From: Timema cristinae
Lineage: Eukaryota > Arthropoda > Insecta > Phasmatodea > Timematidae
DNA length: 64,000 nt
Direction: 5' to 3'
Assembly (NCBI GenBank): GCA_039000515.1
Contig: JBCFYV010000001.1
Location: 53,252,410 to 53,316,409 of the forward strand
The translations under genes and the position numbers were made by a program. Below, piece after piece: positions 20,301-31,767 of the stretch; within the stretch, counting starts at the first letter, position 1, and every line of letters begins with the position of its first letter. The notes beneath the pieces are model-generated. The model did no database searches, was not told where the DNA came from, and saw nothing but the letters and a program-made list of their open reading frames with translations.

Positions 20301-23300
20301 GATTGTCTTATGTGTAGACTGTTAGCCGCTCTGGTGGTACATAGAGTTGCCCAGGGTACTCCACAGAAGATTGTCTTATGTGTAGACTATTAGCTGCTCT
20401 GGTGGTATAGAGAGTTGCCCAGGGTACTCCACAGAAGATTGTCTTATGTGTAGACTGTTAGCCGCTCTGGTGGTACAGAGAGTTGCCCAGGTACTCCACA
20501 GGAGGTTGTCTGTGTGTAGACTATTAGCCACTCTGGTGGTACAGAGAGTTGCCCAGGGTACTCCACAGGAGGTTGTCTTATGTGTAGACTGTTAGCCGCT
20601 CTGGTGGTACATAGAGTTGCCCAGGGTACTCCACAGAAGATTGTCTTATGTGTAGACTATTTGCTGCTCTGGTGGTATAGAGAGTTGCCCAGGGAACTTC
20701 ACAGGAGATTGTCTTATGTGTAGACTGTTAGCTGCTCTGGTGGTATAGAGAGTTGCCCAGGGTACTCCACAGGAGGTTGTCTGTGTGTAGACTATTAGCC
20801 ACTCTGGTGGTACAGAGAGTTGCCCAGGGTACTCCACAGAAGATTGTCGTATATGTGTAGACTATTAGCCACTCTGGTGGTACAGAGAGTTGCCCAGGGT
20901 ACAACATAGGAGGTTGTCCGTGTGTAGACTATTAGCCGCTCTGGTGGTACATAGAGTTGCCCAGGGTACTCCACAGGAGGTTGTCTGTGTGTAGACTATT
21001 AGCCACTCTGGTGGTATAGAGAGTTGCCCAGGTACTCCACAGAAGATAGTCTTATGTGTAGACTGTTAGCCACTCTGGTGGTACAGAGAGTTGCCCAGGT
21101 ACTCCACAGAAGATTGTCTTATGTGTAGACTATTAGCTGCTCTGGTGGTATAGAGAGTTGCCAGGGTACTCCACAGAAGATTGTCTTATGTGTAGACTGT
21201 TAGCTGCTCTGGTGGTATAGAGAGTTGCCCAGGGAACTTCACAGGAGACTGTCTTATGTGTAGACTATTAGCCGCTCTGGTGGTACAGAGAGTTGCCCAG
21301 GGTACTCCACAGAAGATTGTCTTATGTGTAGACTATTAGCCGCTCTGGTGGTACATAGAGTTGCCCAGGGTAATCCACAGAAGATTGTCTTATGTGTAGA
21401 CTATTAGCTGCTCTGGTGGTATAGAGAGTTGCCCAGGATACTTCACAGGAGGTTGTCTTATGTGTAGACTATTAGCTGCTCTGGTGGTACAGAGAGTTGT
21501 CCAGGATACTTCACAGGAGGTTGTCTTATGTGTAGACTATTAGCTGCTCTGGTGGTATAGAGAGTTGCCCAGGGAACTTCACAGAAGATTGTCTTATGTG
21601 TAGACTATTAGCCGCTCTGGTGGTACATAGAGTTGCCCAGGGTACTCCACAGAAGATTGTCTTATGTGTAGACTATTAGCTGCTCTGGTGGTATAGAGAG
21701 TAGCCCAGGGAACTTCACAGGAGATTGTCTTATGTGTAGACTGTTAGCCGCTCTGGTGGTACATAGAGTTGCCCAGGGTACTCCACAGAAGATTGTCTTA
21801 TGTTTAGACTATTAGCTGCTCTGGTGGTATAGAGAGTTGCCCAGGGTACTCCACAGAAGATTGTCTTATGTGTAGACTGTTAGCCGCTCTGGTGGTACAG
21901 AGAGTTGCCCAGGTACTCCACAGGAGGTTGTCTGTGTGTAGACTATTAGCCACTCTGGTGGTACAGAGAGTTGCCCAGGGTACTCCACAGAAGATTGTCT
22001 TATGTGTAGACTATTAGCCGCTCTGGTGGTACAGAGAGTTGCCCAGGTACTCCACAGGAGGTTGTTTGTGTGTAGACTATTAGCAACTCTGGTGGTACAG
22101 AGAGTTGCCCAGGGTACTCCACAGAAGATTGTCTTATGTGTAGACTATTAGCTGCTCTGGTGGTATAGAGAGTTGCCCAGGGAACTTCACAGGAGATTGT
22201 CTTATGTGTAGACTGTTAGCTGCTCTGGTGGTATAGAGAGTTGCCCAGGGTACTCCACAGGAGGTTGTCTGTGTGTAGACTATTAGCCACTCTGGTGGTA
22301 CAGAGAGTTGCCCAGGGTACTCCACAGAAGATTGTCTTATGTGTAGACTATTAGCCACTCTGGTGGTACAGAGAGTTGCCCAGGGTACAACATAGGAGTT
22401 GTCCGTGTGTAGACTATTAGCCGCTCTGGTGGTACATAGAGTTGCCCAGGGTACTCCACAGAAGATTGTCTTATGTGTATACTATTAGCTGCTCTGGTGG
22501 TACAGAGAGTTGCCCAGGGTACTCCACAGGAGGTTTTCTGTGTGTAGACTATTAGCCACTCTGGTGGTATAGAGAGTTGCCCAGGTACTCCACAGAAGAT
22601 AGTCTTATGTGTAGACTGTTAGCCACTCTGGTGGTACAGAGAGTTGCCCAGGGTACTCCACAGAAGATTGTCTTATGTGTAGACTATTAGCTGCTCTGGT
22701 GGTATAGAGAGTTGCCCAGGGAACTTCACAGGAGATTGTCTTATGTGTAGACTGTTAGCCACTCTGGTGGTACAGAGAGTTGCCCAGGGTACTCCACAGA
22801 AGATTGTCTTATGTGTAGACTATTAGCTGCTCTGGTGGTATAGAGAGTTGCCCAGGGTACTCCACAGAGAGATTGTCTTATGTGTAGACTATTAGCTTCT
22901 CTGGTGGTATAGAGAGTTGCCCAGGTACTCCACAGGAGGTTGTCTTATGTGTAGACTATTAGCTGCTCTGGTGGTACAGAGAGTTGCCCAGGGTACTCCA
23001 CAGGAGGTTGTCTGTGTGTAGACTATTAGCTGCTCTGGTGGTACAGAGAGTTGCCCAGGGTACTCCACAGAAGATTGTCTTATGTGTAGACTATTAGCCG
23101 CTCTGGTGGTACAGAGAGTTGCCCAGGGTACAACATAGGAGGTTGTCCGTGTGTAGACTATTATCCGCTCTGGTGGTACAGAGAGTTGCCCAGGGTACTC
23201 CACAGGAAGTTGTCTTATGTGTATACTATTAGCTGCTCTGGTGCTACAGATAGTTGCCCAGAATACTCCACAGGAAGTTGTCTTATGTGTAGACTATTAG

Positions 23301-25328
23301 CCACTCTGGTGGTACAGAGAGTTGCCCATGTACTCCACAGGAGGTTGTTTGTGTGTAGACTATTAGCCACTCTGTTGGTACAGAGAGTTGCCCAGGGTAC
23401 TCCACAGAAGATTGTCTTATGTGTAGACTATTATCCGCTCTGGTGGTACAGAGAGTTGCCCAGGGTACTCCACAGGAAGTTGTCTTATGTGTATACTACT
23501 AGCTGCTCTGGTGCTACAGATAGTTGCCCAGAATACTTCTCAGGAAGTTGTCTTATGTGTAGACTATTAGGCACTCTGGTGGTACAGAGAGTTGCCCAGG
23601 TACTCCAGAGGAGGTTGTTTTTGTGTAGACTATTAGCCGCTCTGGTGGTACAGAGAGTTGCCCAGGGTACTCCACAGAAGATTGTCTTATGTGTAGACTA
23701 TTAGCTGCTCTGGTGGTATAGAGAGTTGCCCAGGGAACTTCACAGGAGATTGTCTTATGTGTAGACTGTTAGCTGCTCTGGTGGTATAGAGAGTTGCCCA
23801 GGGTACTCCACAGGAGGTTGACTGTGTGTAGACTATTAGCCACTCTGGTGGTACAGAGAGTTGCCCAGGGTACTCCACAGAAGATTGTCTTATGTGTAGA
23901 CTATTAGCTGCTCTGGTGGTATAGAGAGTTGCCCAGGGAACTTCACAGGAGGTTGTCTTATGTGTAGACTATTAGCTGCTCTGGTGGTACAGAGAGTTGC
24001 CCAGGGTACTCCACAGGAGGTTGTCTTATGTGTAGACTATTAGCCACTCTGGTGGTACAGAGAGTTGCCCAGGTACTCCACAGGAGGTTGTTTGTGTGTA
24101 GACTATTAGCCGCTCTGGTGGTACATAGAGTTGCCCAGGGTACTCCACAGAAGATTGTCTTATGTGTATACTATTAGCTGCTCTGGTGGTACTGAGAGTT
24201 GCCCAGGGTACTCCACAGGAGGTTGTCTGTGTGTAGACTATTAGCTGCTCTGGTGGTACAGAGAGTTGCCAAGGGTACTCCACAGGAGGTTGTTTTATGT
24301 TTAGACTATCAGCTGCTCTGGTGGTACAGAGAGTTGCCCAGGGTACTCCACAGGAGGTTGTCTGTGTGTAGACTATTATCCGCTCTGGTGGTTCAGAGAG
24401 TTGCCCAGGGTACTCCACAGGAAGTTGTCTTATGTGTAGACTATTATCCGTTCTGGTGGTACAGAGAGTTGCCCAGGGTACTCCACAGGAGGTTGTCTTA
24501 TGTGTAGACTATTAGCTGCTCTGTGTGCTACAGAGAGTTGCCCAGGGTACTCCACAGGAGATTGTCTTATGTGTAGACTGTTAGCCGCTATGGTGGTACA
24601 TAGAGTTGCCCAGGGTACTCCACAGAAGATTGTCTTATGTGTAGACTATTATCCGCTCTGGTGGTACAGAGAGTTGCCCAGGGTACTCCACAGGAATTTG
24701 TCTTATGTGTAGACTATTAGCTGCTCTGGTGGTACAGAGAGTTGCCCAGGGTACTCCACAGGAGGTTGTCTGTGTGTAGACTATTAGCTGCTCTGGTGGT
24801 ACAGAGAGTTGCCCAGGGTACTCCACAGGAGGTTGTCTTATGTGTAGACTATTATCCGCTCTGGTGATACAGAGAGTTGCCCAGGGTACTCCACAGGAGG
24901 TTGTCTTATGTGTAGACTATTATCCGCTCTGGTGGTACAGAGAGTTGCCCAGGGTACTCCACAGGAGGTTGTCTTATGTGTAGACTATCAGCTGCTCTGG
25001 TGGTACAGAGAGTTGCCCAGGGTACTCCACAGGAGGTTGTCTGTGTGTAGACTATTATCCGCTCTGGTGGTACAGAGAGTTGTCCAGGGTACTCCACAGG
25101 AGGTTGTCTTATGTGTAGACTATTATCCGCTCTGGTGGTACAGAGAGTTGCCCAGAATACTCCACAGGAGGTTGTCTTATGTGTAGACTATCAGCTGCTC
25201 TGGTGGTACAGAGAGTTGCCCAGGGTACTCCACAGGAAGTTGTCTTATGTGTAGACTATTAGCCGCTCTGGTGGTACAGAGAGTTGCCCAGGGTACTCCA
25301 CAGGAGGTTGTCTTATGTGTAGACTATA
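17345..25328. repeat. Satellite array of 65-68-bp monomers, about 118 copies
   Basis: An almost continuous tandem array with consensus parts GTAGACTATTAGCTGCTCTG, GTGGTACAGAGAGTTGCCCA, GGGTACTCCACAGGAGGTTG and TCTGTGT or TCTTATGT. Monomers ending TCTGTGT are 67 bp and those ending TCTTATGT are 68 bp; loss of GG before TACTCC gives 65-66 bp. Variant markers show block duplication: GGGTAATCCAC occurs at 19946 and 21368 (1,422 bp apart), and ACAACATAGG at 20901, 22387 and 23130 (1,486 and 743 bp apart, 22 and 11 monomers). The right quarter (from about 23160) is richer in ATTATCCGCTC variants. A 67+68 dimer is 135 bp, divisible by three, so long open frames arise on both strands by periodicity alone. 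Confidence 0.98.
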
Positions 25329-25419
25329 CGTCGTACCCGTAATGAGACGGTGTGATGATAGTTTGAATGATGCTGTGGAGCCGAGGTGATTCTTAACCTA
25401 ACTTAAGCATAACTAACCA

Positions 25420-25540
25420 AACCTTGGTGATCATCGGGATTATTCCCCTAAAGGGAAAAATACCCAAGATACCAACCGGGAGTTGAACCCTAGGATCGTA
25501 GACAGGCGCACTGCCCACTACACCACGGGGCCGGTTACCA
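25420..25540 (-). mobile_element. tRNA-derived SINE head, minus strand
   Basis: Read on minus, CCCCGTGGTGTAGTGGGCAG (A-box region) is followed by AGGGTTCAACTCCCGGTTGG (B box) and a body like that at 49200 (GGGTATTTTTCCCTTTAGG). The tail is not seen; the satellite ends about 90 bases to the left. Confidence 0.6.
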
Positions 25541-25624
25541 CTTGTGTGAGTAAAATTTAAATAATGTAAAATATCTCAGTGTCTCGGGGTGTTTTAGAGT
25601 AATATAACCCGGCGTTACACCCTT

Positions 25625-25985
25625 ACCCAAAACACTACTATCTCAGAGTGATAGTGTTAGCTGCTCGCTAATCAAGAGGAATCGTCTCACTGAGCTACTG
25701 GCAGTAAATCTAGAGCAACGAGAGCGGGCCTATAACTAATTGCTGAGTGTTACGCCTGCCATTACCTCGAGTTGTAAGATGGCGCTTGATGTTACAGTCT
25801 GTAATGTAGGTACCAGTACGAACAGCGTACATTTCCCTCGAGGCGTCAGCTGTGGACTAAATTGTTAACATGTTGTGCCTTTAAACAGAGACCTCGGCTC
25901 GAATCCCTGTCGGGTCAAAGTTTCTTAGTACTCTTGTGTAGGTATGAAAGCAGATGAGATACCTGCTTCTAACTTTACAACGCGT
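25625..25985. mobile_element. Two tRNA-like SINE heads, opposite strands
   Basis: On minus, GTAGCTCAGTGAGACGATTC (25672-25692) has a good A box. On plus, 25850-25985 has CTCGGCTCGAATCCCTGTCGG (key residues of a B box) and a short body. Both are truncated. Their near-copy beyond the gap lies at 31459-31770. Confidence 0.45.
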
Positions 25986-26200
25986 CTTACTACTCATCCG
26001 GCTTGTATTAACATTTACTAATTATGATAGTAGGTTAGAGATGAAGAAGGTTGACATTAGTGGAAGTATACCCTCATTTGTATAAATGGAAAGTGGTAAA
26101 CATTTTAGAAAAAAATACCAGTACACCCGACCCTTTTCTCTCACCATTATTAGTACAATCTATAGCGAGAGTCATGCCCTAGACCGTTCGACCACCGAAA
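25978..26200 (-). mobile_element. tRNA-derived SINE, family 1, minus strand (copy 1)
   Basis: It starts on plus with the tail complement CGCGTCTTACTACTCATCCG, continues with TACCCTCATTTGTATAAATG, and ends with the head complement CCCTAGACCGTTCGACCACC. The equivalent in the duplicate is 31768-31995. Confidence 0.8.
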
Positions 26201-26209
26201 CCAGATTAA

Positions 26210-27220
26210 TCCCAATAAACTAATATATTATGTAAACTAATTTAATATATCCTGAGGTTGTTCTAATTATTACATCTGCATAATTCTTGGAAAGTAATAT
26301 TGGATAGGTTTGGACTAGATTCTATAGTTTACCTTTAATTTCCAAATTTTGTTAAAAATGTGGTCCAGTTTTTTTTTCATCAGAAAATTTAAACACAACA
26401 CACAAAATAAGGGATTTTGTAATTCAATAAGACAATTTTATTAAAGTATTAGACTAATTAACAATATAGTTTTAGAAAATCGTATTTAATTTAATTTAAT
26501 TGTTTACTATGCCTTCAAAATGAAACTTCACCAGAATAAAACATGGATACTGTAAAATAATTATGTTAAGTGTTAATTTGTGTTCTTGACTACTTACAAA
26601 ACAAGGATTAATGAATAAAGGATTTGAATGAATAAAGTGCAATTTACAAATTAGTTAGAGTGGTTGAAAGCAAACATAGCTCACTCCCGACCATGGTAAT
26701 ATTCATGACGTGGAGAGAGAGAGAGAGGGTGAATTTACAGGACCAACAATGACAATAATGCCATGTACGAGTCAATACAAATCTTGCTAAGTTAACTCCC
26801 TCCAACAATGTCTGTGTGGTTTCTGAATCGTAAGTCGTGAGGCTGAGTTAGCTATAACTGCGGTCTAATGTTTATAGTAAGAGCTTTATATTATAGCTAG
26901 AAAACTACTATTTGTATTTTAATGTATTCATACGTAAATTCATGTGATATACAACTGCCACTTTTGATATATAATATTAATACCTTTAAAATAACACAAC
27001 AATATAGTAAAATATTATTAATGTTGGCTTCAAAATAATATATTTCTATTTTCTATATTCCTTAATAAAATTGGACTATATATACTTTCTGACATACAGT
27101 AATTTGTGAATCTGTACCTAGCATAACATATCCAACCAATTTTACATTCTCATGACTCCTCGAAGAGGGAAATTACTGTGATCGTCGAAAAAAAAGAACT
27201 CTAGATTTTAATAAATGTCG
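26210..27220. other. AT-rich DNA with a (GA)n tract; no gene seen
   Basis: The only distinctive item is a short (GA)n run at about 26714-26728. No exon-like segment was recognised. Confidence 0.45.
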
Positions 27221-27224
27221 ACGT

Positions 27225-27870
27225 TTTACGACCCTCTGAAACAAAAAAAGTTGTTTTTGCATTTCCGTCTGTCTGTCAGTTTTTCTGTACCTCGGGCTTG
27301 AACCGAAACTATTTTACCGATTTGGCTAAAACCTGGTATCTTGATATCTAGCCCTAAATTTAAGGTAGTTTACTGAAGGGCAAAAAGAGAAAAAGAGATT
27401 TTCTAAGATTCGCTCTAAAGATTTTGATTCATTTTACAGCTAGATATGGTTTATAGTTTTAAACAGGATGTAACTACTAATTTTCTCATGAAAATAATTT
27501 GAGGGTATTTTACATTATGAAAATTTTACAATTTTCATCATTTCTCCGCAATTATTTGAGACGTGAAATGACTTGTCATTGTAAAGCTGTAGTACATATT
27601 TTTATAAGACTAACAATGTCTAAGCTATAAGAATATATAAAATAATATATTATTGGGATCTTTGAAAATGAATATGATTCATATGTTCTTTGGTGAACAG
27701 AGATGTTTCTCTTTTCTCAATATTTCTGTAACAGTGTTCCTAGTTCCTAATGCCATAGAGTAAGTAACAGTGTATATTATTTCATTTATGATCTTTGGTG
27801 TATCGTTTCTACAAAAATGTATAGACCTATTATTTCGTTTTACAAATCTTACAAATTTTAGGTAAATGAT
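27225..27870 (+). repeat. 'GTCTGTCTG-headed' interspersed repeat (copy 1)
   Basis: It begins with TTCCGTCTGTCTGTCAG and GCTTGAACCGAAACTATTTT, then runs through ACTTGTCATTGTAAAGC to the TTTCTGTAACAGTG block. It is collinear with 10240-10870 at lower identity and nearly identical to 33015-33665. Short segments resembling its head occur near 38150 and 58100. Confidence 0.6.
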
Positions 27871-27879
27871 TATTTTAAA

Positions 27880-29240
27880 ATAAAATAGGGAGAAAGAATG
27901 TGCAGTGAAAAATACCATTTATTTTAAATGGAGTTGTAGCCTCAGAAAGTTGATTTTAAAATGGAAATAAATTCATAGCAAATTATAGGACTACTATGCC
28001 AACAATTTTATATAATGTTCTTAAATTTTCATTCATTTAAATTTACGACAGATGTAAATTTTTAAAAACATTTTCTGCTTTATATTTACTTTTATCTATA
28101 ACATTTTACTATCTATAATTAAAAAAATAATTGTAAAGCAAAGAAAGTGTCATAAATATTGTTAAATTCCCAAATTAAATATTATTTTATGTTTTTATCA
28201 AATATGGGTCAAACCTGAATTTGTTTACATTAATTTTTAAGAGATTGTTTCAACACATGGATAATACCTCTTAGGTAAATAATAGAGCACGAACCAGATG
28301 CCACATTGTGGCACGGATTTCTGTATTATACTTTATTAATACTACTGAAACCTTTTTACGATTTTTTTAAAATTAAACAAAAAAGGGAAAAATAATTATT
28401 TTAAATTAAAGAACTATTAAACTGATGTCGAAATCAATGCTAGCCTCAGAAACTGATGTTTGTGGGTCCCAAACCAGCAGGGGTTGACATATTTTTCTTG
28501 AAATATAAAAGTCTGTAGCATAGTTTCCTTTGGAGAGGAGGTATATCCGTTGGTCTCATGCTGATTGTGGTATGTGAAAGAACCCTGGTAGGTATGTGAG
28601 AATATCTGTCCCTGCAAAATTGGTAGGCCCTTTCACTCTCGCTCATGGAAATTCTCTTGTTCTGATATAATCAGTCGTTACAGAAAGTGCACTTTAAATA
28701 ATTCAAATAAAATATATATTAAATTGATGCCAAATTATTTGTTTTAAATTTTAAAATCCATTAAACTGGACTTAAAATATTTTGATTCGAGTGAATTTTT
28801 AAAATTTAATTTCTCGGCTAATCAGTCATGACATGGGCTTTCAAGCCGTTAGTAAAATAAAAATCGGACATTAAATTATACATTTTTTCCTATAACTTTA
28901 GTTTTCATAAATTTAAATGATAAATTAATGGGCTGAGGCCTAGTTATAAAGTTTGTTATATATAATTAGTTATATTTGGCTAAATCACCAAGTAGTCATC
29001 ATAATAATTGTTATAGAAAAAATTAATATTAATATCCTAAACGTACATGTATAATTTTTGAATATCGATATATATTTTTCGAATCCTCAAAGTTCAAGTA
29101 TCTTTAAAGATTCGATGGTTTAAGGATTGAATATTCATAAGACCCATTCAAGTTAATGATCTATGATACAATAATACTCATAATGGATGTCAATATTCTC
29201 TATATATCTCACCCGGATAGGATAACGAATCTCCTCCTTG
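27880..29240. other. AT-rich, intron-like DNA
   Basis: No recognised features. It directly precedes the convertase exon and would be intron if that gene is active. Confidence 0.4.
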
Positions 29241-29251
29241 TCGTATTTCAG

Positions 29252-29356
29252 ATTGGAAGTCTCCCTGGGTACTTCTTGTTCGAACACAGCCACGTCCACA
29301 AGAGGTCCATGTCTCCGGGTGACTCACATCACGCCAAGCTCTCCTCAGAACCTGAG
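29252..29356 (+). CDS. Proprotein convertase (furin/PCSK type) prodomain exon
   Basis: A 105-base segment is bounded by a pyrimidine-rich acceptor (CTCCTCCTTGTCGTATTTCAG) and a consensus donor (GAG|GTAAGA), with both junctions in phase 0. It encodes 35 residues starting IGSLPGYFLFEHSHVHKRSM and ending KLSSEPE. This matches the S8 prodomain of furin-like convertases: the NLGQ|IG...HF.H....KRS.SP pattern before the VxWxEQQ segment and the KR autocleavage site. The convertase cuts secreted precursors at dibasic sites in the late secretory pathway. The flanking exons (signal peptide; catalytic domain) were not found in this window. A near-identical exon lies at 35046-35150 in the duplicate. The gene may be furin, PC5/PACE4-like or PC2-like; I cannot choose between them. 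Confidence 0.85.
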
Positions 29357-29469
29357 GTAAGACTTCAATTACCACTTTACAAAGTCGTACAACATTTAAA
29401 ACCACATTTACACGAGTGATTTTAGCAGCGCTTCTTGGAGAGATATATATTGTTTTAAATCAGGTGTCA

Positions 29470-29735
29470 CCCACTTCCGTGGCCACATGGTATAAGGTGC
29501 TACTCTCATTGTAGACTAGACTGCCGATGACGGGGTGTTCAAGGTTCGAATCTCGGTTGAGTGTACTGAAGGTGGGCTTACAAAAATAGTTTTACATTCT
29601 ACCTCCAAGTAAATGCGGGTACCCTTACTCTAAATATAACTTTCTTAATCCCTAAAACAATTAGCGTCTTTAGTACATAAGCATATAACCCGAACGGGTA
29701 GTAAGACGTGGTGCTAAAAAAATCAGATGTCGCTA
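29470..29735 (+). mobile_element. tRNA-derived SINE, family 1, full length (copy 1)
   Basis: Head CACATGGTATAAGGTGCTAC (A box) and AAGGTTCGAATCTCGG (B box), body with CCTCCAAGTAAATGCGGGTA, and tail CCCGAACGGGTAGTAAGACG, then TGGTGCTAA. It is one of the best-preserved family-1 copies and lies in the presumed intron after the convertase exon. Confidence 0.88.
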
Positions 29736-29739
29736 AACC

Positions 29740-30160
29740 GCCGATTGAGAGCTACCGGTAGTTAGCGACGCCATATTCGACATCTCACGCCAGAAATCTA
29801 TTTTGTACTTCCCAAAGTGACTTATTATTGAAGAGAGCTGCCTCTTGTTTAGGATATGGGTGGTCTCGATGGTTCTGGCTCTTGTTTCACTCTGAGTGAA
29901 GGCGTTACTCTGCTCTAACTGCCTGAGTTATCTTTTTCAAATAAAGTTGGTGAAAAACAAAATAAATAAGGAGGCTCACAGATGAACATCTTGATAACTG
30001 AATTCCAATGGGAGTGGCAAATTATTCACCAAACATGAAATAAGTGGAAGACGAATTTGAATGACGCTATTCTCAGTAAGCTACAAACCAAGATTTTTAT
30101 AAATATACATGTGAATATCATTTTGTTTGGAAAAATGAATAATCTTTGTATCTAGGATTA
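29740..30160. other. Unique-looking sequence, no gene recognised
   Basis: A short inverted repeat, GCTACCGGTAGTTAGCG with CGCTAACC-like flanks near 29710-29770, is present; otherwise nothing. Confidence 0.35.
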
Positions 30161-30166
30161 AAAAGA

Positions 30167-30475
30167 TCACTTTGGGGTGAAAATCCCTAATTTTTTTCTT
30201 TTAGTTATTTCCATTACAATTACAAATTCAAACCACAAAGCCCACCCGCCAATTGAACAAAAGTATGGTGTCGAGTCCTCTGTACAAGCTACAACAGTAG
30301 CCAATACGCGATAGGCAAACTTTCGTACCGGGTAGCCCGCTAAACAAGGTGTCATTTTGAAAGTAGCTTCCATTTGCTTCGAGTTTGGTGACCCTTGTTT
30401 AAAACAATCGTGTTTCCAGGAGCGCGGGGGGCTGAAATATCCGCGCTGTAGTCGCGCAAGATCGTCTGTTAGCAC
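30167..30475 (-). CDS. GC-rich 102-codon open frame, unrecognised (copy 1)
   Basis: A minus-strand frame of 102 codons lies in a patch clearly GC-richer than its surroundings. It holds a Trp/Phe-rich stretch (CSIGGWALWFEFVIV) and a KRKK motif. I recognise no family. The near-identical twin at 35959-36267 is only the assembly duplicate, so it is no evidence of selection. It could be an exon, a transposon piece or chance. Confidence 0.2.
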   Translation of the reverse strand: MLTDDLARLQRGYFSPPRSWKHDCFKQGSPNSKQMEATFKMTPCLAGYPVRKFAYRVLATVVACTEDSTPYFCSIGGWALWFEFVIVMEITKRKKLGIFTPK

Positions 30476-30589
30476 GACTTCAAGCAGCGGCCAGTGTAGA
30501 TAGAGTCTAATCGCGACTGGAGTGGGGTAGTGACAGCAACCAGATCTACTTTCATGTATTCATTCGCTAAGCCATGTGATCTGCCAGAT

Positions 30590-30775
30590 AATAATAATAT
30601 AATATTACGCGTCTGGGTTACATCACTCGTAGCCCAGTAGCAGAAAGATCAGTCAATACTAATGTATTGTTTCCTGAATGTACTAACAGTACATCCTTTC
30701 AGTGGAGGCTCTTTCCATGCCCGATGAAATGAGATGATGGCGATAGTGAGTATGACGGGGTGAAACCAATGTGAA
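30590..30775 (-). mobile_element. SINE-like repeat, family 5, minus strand (copy 1)
   Basis: Homologous to 16440-16661 in opposite orientation: the complements of the GATGTAACCCAGACGCGT 3' end and its TAA-rich tail (30586-30605) and of AAAGGATGTACTGTTAGTAC are clear. Confidence 0.6.
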
Positions 30776-31006
30776 TAAAAGCTTTTAATAAAATCTTAAT
30801 CATCAAATACAATTCTGAAAAAAAATATTGAAGGTAGCTAAATATGTTTACTTTAAAACAAAGGTTTTTCTAGTTTAGCTAAGCTAAGTCATTATTTAGT
30901 AAACCATATTTAAATAAACAATGAAAGCAAGAATGGGACTAAATAAATTAACCATTTGAAATAATTGGTTGTCTTTATTTTAGATATTCAAAATATATTC
31001 AATATA

Positions 31007-31117
31007 ATAGAAAGTGCTGTGTGTTTACCAGGTACATCAGCTCCAAGAGAAAGAATTTTCTCAACTATGAGCAACATTTGGTTTCAAGGAAGAGGTCGAT
31101 TAAGTGTCAATATATAA
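31007..31117 (+). pseudogene. hAT transposase C-terminal dimerisation-domain relic (copy 1)
   Basis: The frame reads AVCLPGTSAPRERIFSTMSN and WFQGRGRLSVN, the conserved LP.TSAP.ERIFS...R..L pattern at the C-terminus of hAT transposases, then meets a stop. Flanking sequence in the same direction resembles the usual downstream part. The DDE core and BED finger are not seen, so it is a remnant. The twin is at 36800-36905. Confidence 0.8.
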
Positions 31118-31358
31118 GGAGCTTTTAAACGGGAAAAATGAATTCCAAATATTATTGTATTGTTTTTTGTGACCATATAAAATCCAACAAACATTTCTCA
31201 AGGAAAATACTTTCTAATTAAAAATATTTTAAAGTTGAACTAAAACAAGAAGCCCAGCCATCCACATTATCTTCACATTAGACCTGCTGCAAAAAGTACT
31301 CAAACAACTTTTCAATCATTTTAATATTTTGTCTTTTGAGTTCCTTGCAATATGATTT

Positions 31359-31458
31359 NNNNNNNNNNNNNNNNNNNNNNNNNNNNNNNNNNNNNNNNNN
31401 NNNNNNNNNNNNNNNNNNNNNNNNNNNNNNNNNNNNNNNNNNNNNNNNNNNNNNNNNN
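31359..31458. other. Assembly gap, 100 N
   Basis: Exactly 100 N, a customary length for a scaffold join of unknown size. The sequence on the left repeats on the right from 31459. Confidence 1.
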
Positions 31459-31767
31459 TAATCAAGAGGAATCGTCTCACTGAGCTACTGGCAGTAAATC
31501 TAGAGCAACGAGAGCGGGCCTATAACTAATTGCTGAGTGTTACGCCTGCCATTATCCTCGAGTTGTAAGATGGCGCTTGATGTTACAGTCTGTAATGTAG
31601 GTACCAGTACGAACAGCGTACATTTCCCTCGAGGCGTCAGCTGTGGACTAAATTGTTAACATGTTGTGCCTTTAAACAGAGACCTCGGCTCGAATCCCTG
31701 TCGGGTCAAAGTTTCTTAGTACTCTTGTTGTAGGTATGAAAGCAGATGAGATACCTGCTTCTAACTT

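Larger units (their letters stand above)
25669..31358. repeat. Copy 1 of a 5.7-kb near-identical direct duplication
   Basis: From TAATCAAGAGGAATCG to CTTGCAATATGATTT this block matches 31459-37147 almost base for base. Differences are scattered single substitutions and mainly 1-2-base indels, many in homopolymers. Its right end is exactly the first N of the gap and the left end of copy 2 is exactly the last N. The simplest reading is overlapping contig ends or two haplotypes placed in tandem by scaffolding, not a real duplication. Confidence 0.95.

Noticed and set aside
17828..25186. Protein-coding gene with 45-residue repeats in the satellite
   Set aside because: Frames exist on both strands and in several phases, break wherever monomer length changes, and follow from the 135-bp dimer period.
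17345..25328. CRISPR array
   Set aside because: The whole monomer is conserved with no unique spacers, and the context is eukaryotic.
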